Under the pieces are notes generated by a model. That model was not told the origin of the DNA. It saw nothing but the letters and a program-made list of their open reading frames with translations, and searched no databases. Of a stretch of DNA of 64,000 nt, positions 23,906-33,077 are shown piece after piece. The position numbers and the translations under genes were made by a program. Source of the stretch: Paenibacillus artemisiicola (GTDB lineage Bacteria > Bacillota > Bacilli > Paenibacillales > Paenibacillaceae); NCBI RefSeq assembly GCF_017652985.1, contig NZ_JAGGDJ010000013.1, positions 62,001 to 126,000 on the forward strand. Direction: 5' to 3'. The number at the start of each line of letters is the position of its first letter. The stretch's first letter is position 1.

Positions 23906-24811
23906 CTACAGCCGGCTCTGCCGCCGGTATTCCGACGGCGTCACGCCGATATGCTTGCGGAAGTTTTTGGACAGCACATGGATGCTGGAATAGCCGTATT
24001 TCTCCGCGATCTGCGTAATCGACGCGTCCGACTGGCGCAGGTCGCACTTGATCCGCTGCAGCTTGCGCAGCATCATGTAATGCTTGGGCGAGAGGCCCGT
24101 CTCTTCGCGGAACAACGCATAGAACCGGCTGCGCTTCAGACCGGCCTCCGCCGCGTACCGCAGCAGCTCCCGCTCCTCGAGCTCCTGCCGGCTCGCGACC
24201 AGACGCAGCAGCTCCCGGATGCGGGGATCTCCGCCGCTGGCGAAGTCCCGGTACGCCGCCGACAGGAAGCGCGACAGAAAGACCTGGAATTCGCCGCGCC
24301 ACCGGATCGTCTCCCCGACGGCGTCGCCGCCGCGCTTGCCCGGCGCTTCGAGAAACCGGTCATGGTACGACAGCCAGAGACCCAAGTCGGCGGCCGCGGT
24401 CACGGGCTCGATTCGCAATGCCGGCTGCTCGTCCATATACGCCGGCACCGGCTCGCCGGATCCGGCGGCGTAGTGGAAAAACTCGCCTTCGCCGGCGAAC
24501 GGGCGGCGCCGCGGCTGCCAGTCGAAATACGCCTCCCGGTGAATCATGGGGTCGGCCCCGTCCGCCCGCCAGCGATGCATCCCGCCGGCCGGAATATAGA
24601 CGAGCGCGCCCGGCTTCAGCGCGTATTCCCGGTCGTCCAGATGCAGCAGTCCCTCGCCCGCCTCCACGATGATGACGGCGTTCGTATACGCGGACCGGCC
24701 CGGCGTCGTCTCTTGCGGGCAGTACGCGTACCGCCGCGCGAACAGCAAATAAGGGTGAAGGGCGGCAGGATCGATTCGTGCGTTCTCGTTGCCGCGGGTG
24801 GCAGCGCTCAT
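23906..24811 (-). CDS. AraC family transcriptional regulator
   Basis: The 301-residue protein has an N-terminal cupin-like sugar-sensing domain (ALKPGALVYIPAGGMHRWRADG) and a C-terminal double helix-turn-helix (KRSRFYALFREETGLSPKHYMM and ITQIAEKYGYSSIHVLSKNFRKHIGVTPSEYR). It reads in the same direction as, and downstream of, the ABC importer genes but has its own promoter. GAGGAGGAG precedes the ATG. Control of a sugar operon is likely; the inducer is unknown. Confidence 0.92.
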   Translation of the reverse strand: MSAATRGNENARIDPAALHPYLLFARRYAYCPQETTPGRSAYTNAVIIVEAGEGLLHLDDREYALKPGALVYIPAGGMHRWRADGADPMIHREAYFDWQPRRRPFAGEGEFFHYAAGSGEPVPAYMDEQPALRIEPVTAAADLGLWLSYHDRFLEAPGKRGGDAVGETIRWRGEFQVFLSRFLSAAYRDFASGGDPRIRELLRLVASRQELEERELLRYAAEAGLKRSRFYALFREETGLSPKHYMMLRKLQRIKCDLRQSDASITQIAEKYGYSSIHVLSKNFRKHIGVTPSEYRRQSRL

Positions 24812-24876
24812 CCGTTGACTCCTCCTCGAGCGGAATCCGGTCCCGCTTCCGGGACGTGCCGGCTGCGATTCGTTCT

Positions 24877-24906
24877 ATTATAAAACCGCCCGCGCGGGCG
24901 GGACAA
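24877..24906 (-). promoter_or_regulatory. promoter of the AraC gene, overlapping a terminator
   Basis: On the minus strand TTGTCC and TATAAT are 18 bases apart. The spacer consists of the hairpin that ends the upstream ABC importer operon, so the terminator and promoter share DNA. Confidence 0.5.
24879..24901 (-). terminator. terminator of the sugar-binding protein gene
   Basis: CCGCCCGCGCGGGCGG is a self-complementary GC-only stem followed on the minus strand by TTTTATAAT. It ends the ABC importer operon 43 bases after the stop codon of the binding-protein gene. Confidence 0.65.
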
Positions 24907-24944
24907 GGGCTCCCGGCCGCGCGGACGGTTCGCCGTGCGGCCGT

Positions 24945-26624
24945 CTATTGCTGCTTTTGCTTCTGCGTATCGTAGGCCTTCTGATAAATTTCGAGGTACT
25001 TCTTCAGATTCAAGCCGTCGAAGCCCTTCACGTAGCCGTCCCATTCCCCGTCGGTCAGCTTCTTGGAGCCCGTCACGAACTGCGCCATGTTGGAGCGGAC
25101 GTACTCGTTGATCTGCGTGCGCAGCATGATCGCCTCGTTCGCGTCGTTCTCGTCCATGAAGATCGTGAGCGGGAACGTCTCTTCCGGCTGGCGGTTCTCG
25201 TAGTTTTTGGCCGTCTCCGTGAACAGCCGGAATTCGTAGCCCTGCTGCGACATCATGTCCGCCGGGGCCGTCCACGATTCGCGGATCGCGCGCGTCCGGC
25301 GCGTAATGCCCATCTGATCCCAGTTGTCGTTGAACGTCGTGCTCAGGTTCCAATATTCCGGCTTCAGCGTATACTTCGCCTGTTTGCCGTGCACGTCCTT
25401 CTCGCCCGGCTGCGCCTTCGTCCAGTACTTGCCTTCGAGGCCGTATTCGTTCATGATCGCGAATTCCTCGGAATACATGTAATCCGCCATCTTGATCGCC
25501 GCGATGGCCTGCTCCTCCGTCGCCTTGTTCGTGATGGCGAACTGGCCGTTGCCGTAGGCCTTGTAATACCCGGCGTACGCGACGCCGCCCGGTCCCTTGA
25601 GCGGCGCGACCGTCACGTATTCCTTGTGGCGGTTCTGTCCTTCGGCCAAGCTGAAGTACATGCCGATATGCCCCGCGGCCACGCTGCCGCTGACGTTGTC
25701 GCCTTCCTTGTTGCCGACCTGCGCCATCTGGTCGTTGTTCTGCGTGAACGCCTCCTTGTCGATCAGTCCTTCGCTGAACAGCTTGTTGATGTACGTCAAC
25801 CCTTGGCGCCATTCCGGCTGGTTCGCGGCCAACTGCACCTTGCCGTCCTTCATGAAGAAGAAATCCTCGTCGTTGTCGTAGATGAACGCGTTCATCAGGA
25901 AGTTGGACGGAATGCCGTGCCACGTGTTGAACGCGCCGGACAGCGGAATTTCGTCGGCCTTGCCGTTGCCGTTCGGGTCCTGCGTCTTGAACGCCTTCAG
26001 CACCTCGTAGTATTCGTCCGTCGTCGTCGGCATTTTCAGCCCCAGCTTATCCAGCCATGTCTGGTCGATCCACAGCTTCTGCGAATACCAGCAGTGGAAG
26101 CAGTCGTTGATGTGCGGCAGCGCGTAAATGTTGCCGTCCGGCGCCGTGATGGCCGCTTGCAGGTCTTTGTCCTCGGCGAAGGCGCGCTTGATCTCGTTGC
26201 CGTACTTGTCGATCAGGTCGTTCAGCGGCTGCAGGATGCCCTGCTTGCCGTACGAGATCTGCTCGGCCTGGGTGAAGTCGCCCGAGAGGAAGATCGCCGG
26301 ATAGTCGCCGCTCGCCAGGATGAGCTTCTTCTTGTCCGCGGCGTTGGCGCTCGGGGTCGCGTCGAATTTGAATTTGATGTTCAGCTTGCTCTCGACGGCC
26401 TTCGTGACGTCGTTGGTATAGATGTCCTCGATGCGCGGGGACACGCTGATGAACGTATCGAGCGTGACCGCCTTGCCGCTGCTCTCTCCGCCGCCGTTCC
26501 CGGCGTTGCCGCCGTTCGCCGCTCCGCCGCCGTTGCCGCCGCCGTCGTTGCCGCATGCGGTCAGGAGCAGGACCGTCGCCAGGATCAAACCGAACCATTG
26601 CGCGCTTCTCTTCTTTGTTCTCAA
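24945..26624 (-). CDS. extracellular sugar-binding lipoprotein of ABC importer (LplA-like)
   Basis: The 559-residue protein is a solute-binding protein of the large LplA/YtcQ group common in Paenibacillus. A 23-residue signal peptide ends in L-T-A with lipidated Cys24, then a Gly/Asn-rich linker. The mature domain has family stretches such as ILASGDYPAIFLSG and LWIDQTWLDKLG. The start is a TTG at 26624, set by AAGGAGG 8 bases upstream; an in-frame ATG at 26645 would put that site inside the gene. It follows the two permease genes with a 140-bp gap. The substrate is probably an oligosaccharide. Confidence 0.9.
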   Translation of the reverse strand: MRTKKRSAQWFGLILATVLLLTACGNDGGGNGGGAANGGNAGNGGGESSGKAVTLDTFISVSPRIEDIYTNDVTKAVESKLNIKFKFDATPSANAADKKKLILASGDYPAIFLSGDFTQAEQISYGKQGILQPLNDLIDKYGNEIKRAFAEDKDLQAAITAPDGNIYALPHINDCFHCWYSQKLWIDQTWLDKLGLKMPTTTDEYYEVLKAFKTQDPNGNGKADEIPLSGAFNTWHGIPSNFLMNAFIYDNDEDFFFMKDGKVQLAANQPEWRQGLTYINKLFSEGLIDKEAFTQNNDQMAQVGNKEGDNVSGSVAAGHIGMYFSLAEGQNRHKEYVTVAPLKGPGGVAYAGYYKAYGNGQFAITNKATEEQAIAAIKMADYMYSEEFAIMNEYGLEGKYWTKAQPGEKDVHGKQAKYTLKPEYWNLSTTFNDNWDQMGITRRTRAIRESWTAPADMMSQQGYEFRLFTETAKNYENRQPEETFPLTIFMDENDANEAIMLRTQINEYVRSNMAQFVTGSKKLTDGEWDGYVKGFDGLNLKKYLEIYQKAYDTQKQKQQ

Positions 26625-26724
26625 GACAGACGCCTCCTTGGTCATATCGTGCGAAACCTTGCCATTGCATCGGCACGCCGGCCGTGCCTCTCGCCCCCGA
26701 TCGGCGGCATCACCCCCTGACCGG

Positions 26725-26770
26725 CCGCGTTCCTTATCCCGCGTTCCTTATCCTTCTTGCTCCTTATCCT
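26725..26770. repeat. short tandem repeat at the end of the permease gene
   Basis: CCGCGTTCCTTATC occurs twice in a row (26725-26738 and 26739-26752), and a third partial copy GCTCCTTATCC runs into the 3' end of the permease gene. It lies in the gap before the binding-protein gene. Confidence 0.65.
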
Positions 26771-27663
26771 TTGAGGGAGCCGATCATGATGCCCTGCACG
26801 AAGTACTTCTGCACGAACGGATAGATCGCCAGCACCGGCAGGGTGGCCACGACGATGAGCGAGAACTTCAGCAGGTCGCGCAGCCCCTGCATCGCCGCCA
26901 TCTTGTTCGCGTCCACCATCATGCTGGAGTCGATGGAGTTCAGAATGAGAATGTTCCGCAGCACGATCTGCAGCGGGAACAGGTCCGGCGACTTGAGGAA
27001 GATGAGCGCCTCGAAGTAGGCGTTCCACTGGCTGACCGCGTACATGAGCACGAGCACCGCCAGAATCGGCTTGGATAACGGCAGCACGACGCGCCAGAGG
27101 AAGCCCAGGTCGCTGCAGCCGTCCAGCTCCGCCGCCTCGCCGAGCTCCTTCGGGATGCTGGACTGGAAGAACGTGCGGGCGATGATGACCTGCCAGACGG
27201 CCATCGCGCTCGGCAGCAGCATCGACCACCGCGTGTCGAGCAGGTGAAGGTTCTTGACCGTCAGGTAGTACGGGATCAAGCCGCCGCTGAACATCATCGT
27301 CAGCACCAGCACCCCCATCAGGAGGTGGCGGCCGTAGAACGTCGAGCGCGACAGCGGATACGCCATCATGACCGTCAGGCTGACGTTGATCAGCACGCCG
27401 AAGACGGTGTAAAAGAGCGAGTTGCCGTAGCCCGTCATGATCTGGGGATTGGAGAATATCGCCCGGTACCCCGCCAGGCTGAAATCGACGGGCAGCAGCC
27501 ATACCCGGCCGCTGATGACCGCCTGCGGCGAGCTGAAGGACGAGCTCAGAATGTAGACGAGCGGATAAAGCACGATGAGCAGAATCAGGATCAGGAACGC
27601 GTAGACCAGCGTCAGGAACAGCTTGTCGCCGAACGATTCCCGGATGGCGTTCGATCGTGTCAT
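26764..27663 (-). CDS. carbohydrate ABC transporter permease (LplC-like)
   Basis: The 299-residue inner-membrane permease has six predicted transmembrane helices. The EAA loop that contacts the ATPase is visible as ELGEAAELDGCSDLGFLWRVVLPLSKP. It pairs with the LplB-like permease encoded 13 bases upstream. No ATPase gene is present; such systems usually borrow a shared MsmX-type ATPase encoded elsewhere. AAAGGAGG precedes the ATG. Confidence 0.93.
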   Translation of the reverse strand: MTRSNAIRESFGDKLFLTLVYAFLILILLIVLYPLVYILSSSFSSPQAVISGRVWLLPVDFSLAGYRAIFSNPQIMTGYGNSLFYTVFGVLINVSLTVMMAYPLSRSTFYGRHLLMGVLVLTMMFSGGLIPYYLTVKNLHLLDTRWSMLLPSAMAVWQVIIARTFFQSSIPKELGEAAELDGCSDLGFLWRVVLPLSKPILAVLVLMYAVSQWNAYFEALIFLKSPDLFPLQIVLRNILILNSIDSSMMVDANKMAAMQGLRDLLKFSLIVVATLPVLAIYPFVQKYFVQGIMIGSLKG

Positions 27664-27676
27664 GGCCGATCCTCCT

Positions 27677-28654
27677 TTACCATAGGCTGCTTTCGGACAA
27701 GCGCCGCGCCGCGTAATTGACGGTCAGCAGCAGAATGAGATTGATGACCGAGTTGAACAGGTCGACGGCGGCCGAGAAGCTGAAGTTCGCCCCGAGCAGG
27801 CCGATCTTGTACACGTACGTCGAGATGACCTCCGAAGCGCTGGTGTTGAGCGGGTTTTGCATGAGGTAGATCTTCTCGAAGCCGACGTTCATGATCTGGC
27901 CGACGTTCAGAATGAGCAGCACCGTCGCGGCCGGCATGATGCCCGGGAGGTCGATGTGCCACACCTTGCGGATCCGGGAGGCCCCGTCCACCCTCGCCGC
28001 TTCGTACAGGTCGACGTTGATGCCGGAGAGCGCCGCGAGGTAGATGACGGCCCCGTACCCGATGCCCTGCCAGACGTTCGACCAGACGAAGATGCTGCTG
28101 AAGTAATTCGGGACGCCCATGAAGTTCACGGATTCCATCCCGAACGCGTTCAGGATGTGGTCGACGAAGCCGAGCCGCGGCGACAGGAAGAGGATGATCA
28201 TCGACACCATGACGATCGTCGAGATGAAGTACGGCGCGAACGTCACCATCTGCACGAGCCGCTTGAAGCGCATCCCGCGCACCTCGTTCAGCGCGAGCGC
28301 CAGCAGGATCGGCGCGGGAAACCCGACGAGCAGCGAATACAGGCTGATGACCAGCGTGTTCTTGATGAGCACCCAGAAGTTCGGCGATTCGAAGAACGTC
28401 CGGAAGTGCTTGAGCCCGGCCCAGTCGCTGCCGAGTATGCCCTTCACCGGGCTGAAATCCCGGAAGGCGATCTGCGCTCCGTACATCGGAATGTACTTGA
28501 AAATAATCAGGTAGGCGAGCGGCAGCAGCACGAGCAGGTACAATTGCCAATGCCGCTTCACCCGCTTGCCCCGGTCCCTGAGCGCCAGCGTGCCGCGCCG
28601 GGCGGGCGTCGTCGTCGCGTCCTTTCTTTCGAGCACTCCCGTGGTGGACGGCAT
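27677..28654 (-). CDS. carbohydrate ABC transporter permease (LplB-like)
   Basis: This roughly 325-residue permease has six transmembrane helices. It shows the family stretches YGAQIAFRDFSPVKGILGSDWAGL and the EAA loop LYEAARVDGASRIRKVWHIDLPGI. It is the first gene of the importer operon. Starts at 28669 and 28762 are also in frame; ATG 28654 has GGGGAAG upstream. The long 5' region carries a direct repeat that may bind the neighbouring YesN-like regulator. Confidence 0.92.
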   Translation of the reverse strand: MPSTTGVLERKDATTTPARRGTLALRDRGKRVKRHWQLYLLVLLPLAYLIIFKYIPMYGAQIAFRDFSPVKGILGSDWAGLKHFRTFFESPNFWVLIKNTLVISLYSLLVGFPAPILLALALNEVRGMRFKRLVQMVTFAPYFISTIVMVSMIILFLSPRLGFVDHILNAFGMESVNFMGVPNYFSSIFVWSNVWQGIGYGAVIYLAALSGINVDLYEAARVDGASRIRKVWHIDLPGIMPAATVLLILNVGQIMNVGFEKIYLMQNPLNTSASEVISTYVYKIGLLGANFSFSAAVDLFNSVINLILLLTVNYAARRLSESSLW

Positions 28655-28785
28655 GTTGCTTCCCCACATCCTTTCGGTTTCGGCCTTTCGATCGGATCTG
28701 ACGATTCGGCGGATTCGGCCTGGATTGACTTTCACGATAAAGGAGCGTGGACAGACGGACAACCGCCGATAATCCGCGGGGCGAT

Positions 28786-28850
28786 CAATTTTCCGAAGCC
28801 GCGCCGCGCTTGGGCTCCGGGGCGCGGACGCTCAATTTTCCGAAGCCGCT
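28786..28850. repeat. 18-bp direct repeat upstream of the importer operon
   Basis: TCAATTTTCCGAAGCCGC occurs identically at 28786-28803 and 28833-28850, with starts 47 bases apart. It lies between the importer operon and the AraC/YesN-like regulator gene. AraC-family activators often bind such direct repeats; binding here is inferred. Confidence 0.6.
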
Positions 28851-28908
28851 CAGCTTTCCGGCGGACGCTTGCCGCGGCCGAAAGAACCCCTCCCCGCCCC
28901 GCCGGCGC

Positions 28909-28970
28909 GCATGGCAAAAGGGCCGGACGCGAGCGGCTTCGCCTGCTTGCGTCCGGCCCTTCTGCCATGC
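28909..28970 (-). terminator. large stem-loop after the YesN-like regulator gene
   Basis: A stem of more than 20 bp (outer GCATGGCA/TGCCATGC, inner GGGCCGGACGC/GCGTCCGGCCC) with an 18-base loop lies 18 bases after the stop of the regulator gene. It has no clear T-run and probably separates the regulator from the importer operon. Confidence 0.65.
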
Positions 28971-28987
28971 CCGTCCCGCCCCCGCGC

Positions 28988-31192
28988 TCAGATCGCGGCG
29001 TTGCGCTTGCGGAAATCGACGGGCGAGATGCCTTCGACCTTGCGGAAGACCCGGCGGAACGTCGCGGCATTGGCGTACCCGACCCGCTCGCCGACCTCCT
29101 GGATGGAATCCGGCTGCTCGAGCAGCCGCTTCTTCGCTTCCATGATGCGCAGCTGGGACAAATAATCCAGGAAATTTTCCCCGAACTCCTCCTTGAACAG
29201 CTGGCTGACGTATTTGGCGCCGAGGCCGAACCGCTCGCCCAGATGGTCGAGCGACAGCTCCGGATTGGCGTAATGCTCGGCGATGTAGTCCCGGATATCC
29301 TGCAGCAGCTGGCGGTGCTGACGATGGCCGGAGAGCCGGTCGAGCCGCGCCGCGAACTCGCCGAGCACGGCGCCGAACCGCTCCCGGAGCCGGTCGAGCG
29401 TATCGAATTCGTCGACGGCCTGCAGCAGCGGCCCGGCTGCCTCGTGCTGCCACAGCTCGTAATATTCCTTCGACGCCTCCGACAGCTGCAAATCCATGAG
29501 CGCCAGGAAGTACCGGCACAGCTCGGCGATGTCGCCCCGCGGCAGACAGCATTCCCGCATGCCCCGGAAGAAGTCCTCGAAGCGCGTACGCCACTCCTCT
29601 TCCCGCAGGCGCAGCTGCTGGCTCAGCTTGTGAATCGCCTGCAGATGCTTGTTCGTCTCCTTGACGGCCGCGCGCGCCGTCTCGCCGTGCACGATGACGC
29701 GGTCATGGCCGAGCACGGCCTTGAACGTCAGCGCCTCCAGCGCCTGACGGTGCGACGGTCCCGCGCCCGCGCCGGCATCGGCCGCGCCGCCGATGCCGAT
29801 CGTCACCGTGAACGCCAGATGCTCGCGCACCCAGGACGTGATATGCGGCGCCGTCTCGCGCGCGATCTCTCCGGCCGCTGCTTCGAGGAACAGAATGCCC
29901 GTCATCCGCACCGGCGACGTCCATTCCAGCCAGAGCTGGACCGGATGCCGGGAGGCGAACAGCTCGTGCGCCGCGCTGCCGACGACGTATTGGAACAACG
30001 ACCGGTCGCGGCCGGAATACCGGCCGAACGCCAGCTCCGGCTCGTCGATCTCGACGACGAACGCCTGGATCCGGTCATGCGGCGGCAGGGCGAGCGGCTC
30101 CAGCTCCTCCGGCGGCCCGTGCTCGGCCTGCAGCAGCTCCCGGAACAGCGACTTCCGCCTGCGCGCCGCCGTCTCCTCGGCTTCCTTGCGGAACCGCTTC
30201 GACTGCTCGGCGAAGTTGTCGATGGCGGTCTCGATGAACGTGAATTCGTCCACCGCCAGCCGTCCGAGCGAGGGCTTACCGGTCCCGAACTGATCCTGGA
30301 TGCGGTAGACGAGATCGGCGATCGGCTTATAGTTCTTCCGCGCGATGTAGACGATCGAGAGGCCGCCGGCGAGGAAGACGAGAAGCCCCAGCATGAGCCA
30401 CACGCTCGACAGGCTGGACATGACCGCGACGGCCATCCCGTTCGCCACGCCGGTCTCCGCCTTCCACCCGGTGTAGGACGAGGTCTGCGCGGCGAGCACC
30501 TTGCCCCCGGCCGGCGCGCCGCCCGGATCGAACAACGGCCGGCCGGCCCGGTCGTATACCTGCACGAACGCGCGCTTCGCGTCGAACGTTTCGCCGAGCA
30601 TGCTCCGGATCTCGGGCAGGCTGACGTTCACGACGATCATCCCGTCCATGCCGCTGCTGAGCGAGACGTTGCGGACGAGGCTGACGACCCCCTTCGGGCG
30701 CTGGTTCGGAAATTCGCGGAACGGCCGAAACGCGCTCCAGGACGACGTGTACGTCGGATGCCCGCTCATCCGGCTGTGGATGAAGTCGTAGTCCGAGAAC
30801 TTGTCCAGCTTGGTCGTGACGCCGCTGAAGACGATGCCGTCCCGGTAGCGGACCAAATAGTACGAGTCGATCATCGGCATGGCCTGCTTCAGCTGCAGCA
30901 TCCGGTTGACGACCTGATAGTTCAGGAAGACGTCGTCCTCGCCGCCGGCCAGGAAAAAATCGTTCAGCAGCTTGCCGGACGACATCTCGCGAATCAGCGT
31001 GTTGTCGATCGACCGCAGGCCGACGTCCAGCGACTGCAGCAGCTGGTTCAGGAACACTTCGCTGGAATCCTTCGTGTTGCGGTTGTTCTGTTCGACGAGC
31101 GTCTGGAAGAAGACGAAGAAGAGGAGGGAGAAAATGATGCAGAAGATCGGCAGGTAGGACCAGATCGTCTTGCGCAGCCAGGTACGGTTCAA
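28988..31192 (-). CDS. membrane-bound AraC family regulator (YesN/YtdP-like sensor-regulator)
   Basis: The 734-residue protein has an N-terminal transmembrane helix (residues 12-31), an extracellular Cache-like sensor (about 35-265), a second transmembrane helix (268-295), a cytosolic linker, and a C-terminal AraC DNA-binding domain (LSLDHLGERFGLGAKYVSQLFKEEFGENF and VGERVGYANAATFRRVFRKVEG). It likely senses extracellular sugar directly and activates the adjacent importer operon. The start is a TTG with AAAGGAT about 9 bases upstream. Proteins of this type usually sit beside LplABC-type importers, as here. Confidence 0.9.
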   Translation of the reverse strand: MNRTWLRKTIWSYLPIFCIIFSLLFFVFFQTLVEQNNRNTKDSSEVFLNQLLQSLDVGLRSIDNTLIREMSSGKLLNDFFLAGGEDDVFLNYQVVNRMLQLKQAMPMIDSYYLVRYRDGIVFSGVTTKLDKFSDYDFIHSRMSGHPTYTSSWSAFRPFREFPNQRPKGVVSLVRNVSLSSGMDGMIVVNVSLPEIRSMLGETFDAKRAFVQVYDRAGRPLFDPGGAPAGGKVLAAQTSSYTGWKAETGVANGMAVAVMSSLSSVWLMLGLLVFLAGGLSIVYIARKNYKPIADLVYRIQDQFGTGKPSLGRLAVDEFTFIETAIDNFAEQSKRFRKEAEETAARRRKSLFRELLQAEHGPPEELEPLALPPHDRIQAFVVEIDEPELAFGRYSGRDRSLFQYVVGSAAHELFASRHPVQLWLEWTSPVRMTGILFLEAAAGEIARETAPHITSWVREHLAFTVTIGIGGAADAGAGAGPSHRQALEALTFKAVLGHDRVIVHGETARAAVKETNKHLQAIHKLSQQLRLREEEWRTRFEDFFRGMRECCLPRGDIAELCRYFLALMDLQLSEASKEYYELWQHEAAGPLLQAVDEFDTLDRLRERFGAVLGEFAARLDRLSGHRQHRQLLQDIRDYIAEHYANPELSLDHLGERFGLGAKYVSQLFKEEFGENFLDYLSQLRIMEAKKRLLEQPDSIQEVGERVGYANAATFRRVFRKVEGISPVDFRKRNAAI

Positions 31193-31456
31193 GGATCATC
31201 ATCCTTTGTACGAAGTTTGAGGACCCGTCCTCTATCGGAAGGCGACATATGTAACCGTATACATTTAGTTCCATTATAGAACCGGCCGGACGAATCGTCT
31301 TTGTTGTTCCCGCCAACTTTTTGTCCGTTTATCCAATCGTTCGCGATCTTGACCGCGTTCGAAGCGCCGGTTTCCGACGGATAGGTAAAAAATGAGAAAG
31401 GAGGCATACTAACCAAGCGCGACGGCATGCAGCGAAAATTCCGGGAGGTGCGCGAG
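31193..31456. other. divergent intergenic region, regulator gene / ger operon 2
   Basis: No gene is seen. On the minus strand a TATAAT box near 31276 may serve the YesN-like gene. On the plus strand CATACTA (31405-31411) equals the -10 consensus of the forespore factor sigma-G and lies about 45 bases before the germination operon; the -35 match is poor. Confidence 0.45.
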
Positions 31457-33046
31457 GTGAAAATGCGTAAAACGCCCTTCGGCGCGAACGGCGACGGCGG
31501 CGGCGGCAATAACGCGGGCGGCGCCGGACAAGCCTTCGCCGCCCGCGGCGGACGGCTCGATACGGACTTGAACGCGAATCTCGACCGCATCCGCGGCGAA
31601 CTCGCGGGGAGTCCCGATCTGGTCGTGCGCAAATTCACCCTGCGAATCGCGGGACGGCTCCCCGCAGCGGCGGTGTATCTGGAGACGGTAACGGACAAGG
31701 ACACGGTGAACGATTTCGTCATGCGGTCGCTAATGCCGCCGTATGCCGCCGATGCCCCGGAAGCCGCGGACTCGCCCGAGGCGGCGTTCCGTTACGTCTG
31801 CGACAACGCGCTCGCGGTCGGCCACATCGAGATGCTCGACGACTGGACGTCGCTGCTGCTCGAGCTGCTCACCGGCAAGACGCTCCTGCTGCTGGAGGGC
31901 TGGAACCAATGCGTCTGCGGCAGCACGATCGGCGGCGAGAAGCGGGCGGTCTCCGAGGCCAGCACGCAGGTCGTCGTCCGCGGCCCGAAGGACAGCTTCT
32001 CCGAATCGGTCGCGACGAACATCGCGCTCGTGCGGCGGCGAATCCGCAGTCCCAAGTTCGGCTTCGATTCGCTCAAGATCGGCACGGTGACGCAGACGAC
32101 CGTCGTCATGCTCTACATCGACGGCATCGTCAAGGACGACATCCGCCAAGAGGTCCGCAGGCGCCTCGAGAAGATCAACACGGACGCGATTCTGGAATCG
32201 GGCTACATCGAGGAATTCATCGAAGACAGCTGGTATTCGCCGTTCCCGACGGTGTTCCACACGGAGCGGCCCGACGTGGTCGCGGCCAACCTGCTCGAGG
32301 GGCGCGTCGCGATCGTGGTCGACGGGACGCCGTTCGTGCTCATCGCGCCGACGGTGCTCTCGCAGTTTTTTACCGCGGCGGAAGATTATTACCAGCGTTA
32401 CGACATCGGCACGTTCATCCGGCTGCTCCGCTACGTGGCGTTCGTCATCTCGCTGTTCGGCCCGGCCTGCTACATCGCCTTGACCACGTTCCATCAGGAA
32501 ATGCTGCCGACGACGCTTCTGATCAACTTGTCCGGCGCCCGGGAGGGCGTCCCGTTCCCGGCCATCGTCGAAGCGTTCCTGATGGAGATCAGCTTCGAGA
32601 TCCTGCGGGAGGCCGGCATCCGGATGCCCCGGGCGGTCGGCCAGGCGGTCTCGATCGTCGGCGCGCTCGTGCTCGGCGAAGCGGCCGTGCAGGCCGGCAT
32701 CGTGTCCCCGATCATGGTCATCGTCGTGGCCATCACCGCGATCGCCAATTTCTCGATCCCCGCGTACAACCTGGCGATCACCGCGCGCATGCTGCGCTTC
32801 CTGTTCATGCTCGCAGCCGGCTTCCTGGGCTTCTACGGCATCATTCTCGGCATGCTCATGCTGGTCGCGCACATGAATTCGCTGCGCTCGTTCGGCGTGT
32901 CCTTCCTGTCGCCGCTCGTGCCGCTCAAATACAAGCAGCTGAAGGACGCGTTCGTTCGGCTGCCGCACTGGTATGCTGACGAACGGCCCGACGATACCGC
33001 GGCGGATACGAGCCGCATGCCGCCGGATCAGAAGCCGCGGCCATGA
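31457..33046 (+). CDS. spore germination protein, GerA/SpoVAF family (A subunit)
   Basis: This second A subunit has about 529 residues. It has a Gly/Asn-rich N-terminal tail, a soluble domain (VVVRGPKDSFSESVATNIALVRRRI) and five C-terminal membrane segments with HQEMLPTTLLINL, FPAIVEAF and FEILREAGIRMP. It shares these blocks with the first receptor's A subunit but clearly differs in sequence. GTG 31457 has GGGAGG 8 bases upstream; ATG 31427 has no close ribosome site. It begins operon 2, ordered A-C-B like operon 1. Confidence 0.92.
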   Translation: MKMRKTPFGANGDGGGGNNAGGAGQAFAARGGRLDTDLNANLDRIRGELAGSPDLVVRKFTLRIAGRLPAAAVYLETVTDKDTVNDFVMRSLMPPYAADAPEAADSPEAAFRYVCDNALAVGHIEMLDDWTSLLLELLTGKTLLLLEGWNQCVCGSTIGGEKRAVSEASTQVVVRGPKDSFSESVATNIALVRRRIRSPKFGFDSLKIGTVTQTTVVMLYIDGIVKDDIRQEVRRRLEKINTDAILESGYIEEFIEDSWYSPFPTVFHTERPDVVAANLLEGRVAIVVDGTPFVLIAPTVLSQFFTAAEDYYQRYDIGTFIRLLRYVAFVISLFGPACYIALTTFHQEMLPTTLLINLSGAREGVPFPAIVEAFLMEISFEILREAGIRMPRAVGQAVSIVGALVLGEAAVQAGIVSPIMVIVVAITAIANFSIPAYNLAITARMLRFLFMLAAGFLGFYGIILGMLMLVAHMNSLRSFGVSFLSPLVPLKYKQLKDAFVRLPHWYADERPDDTAADTSRMPPDQKPRP

Positions 33047-33077
33047 CGGCGCGAAGAAGGAAAGGAGGCGAGGGCCG

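Noticed and set aside
27857-31279. Plus-strand open frame of 1140 residues
   Set aside because: It is antisense to the LplB permease and the YesN-like regulator. It is Arg/His-rich and has no recognisable domain, as expected for a shadow frame in G+C-rich DNA.
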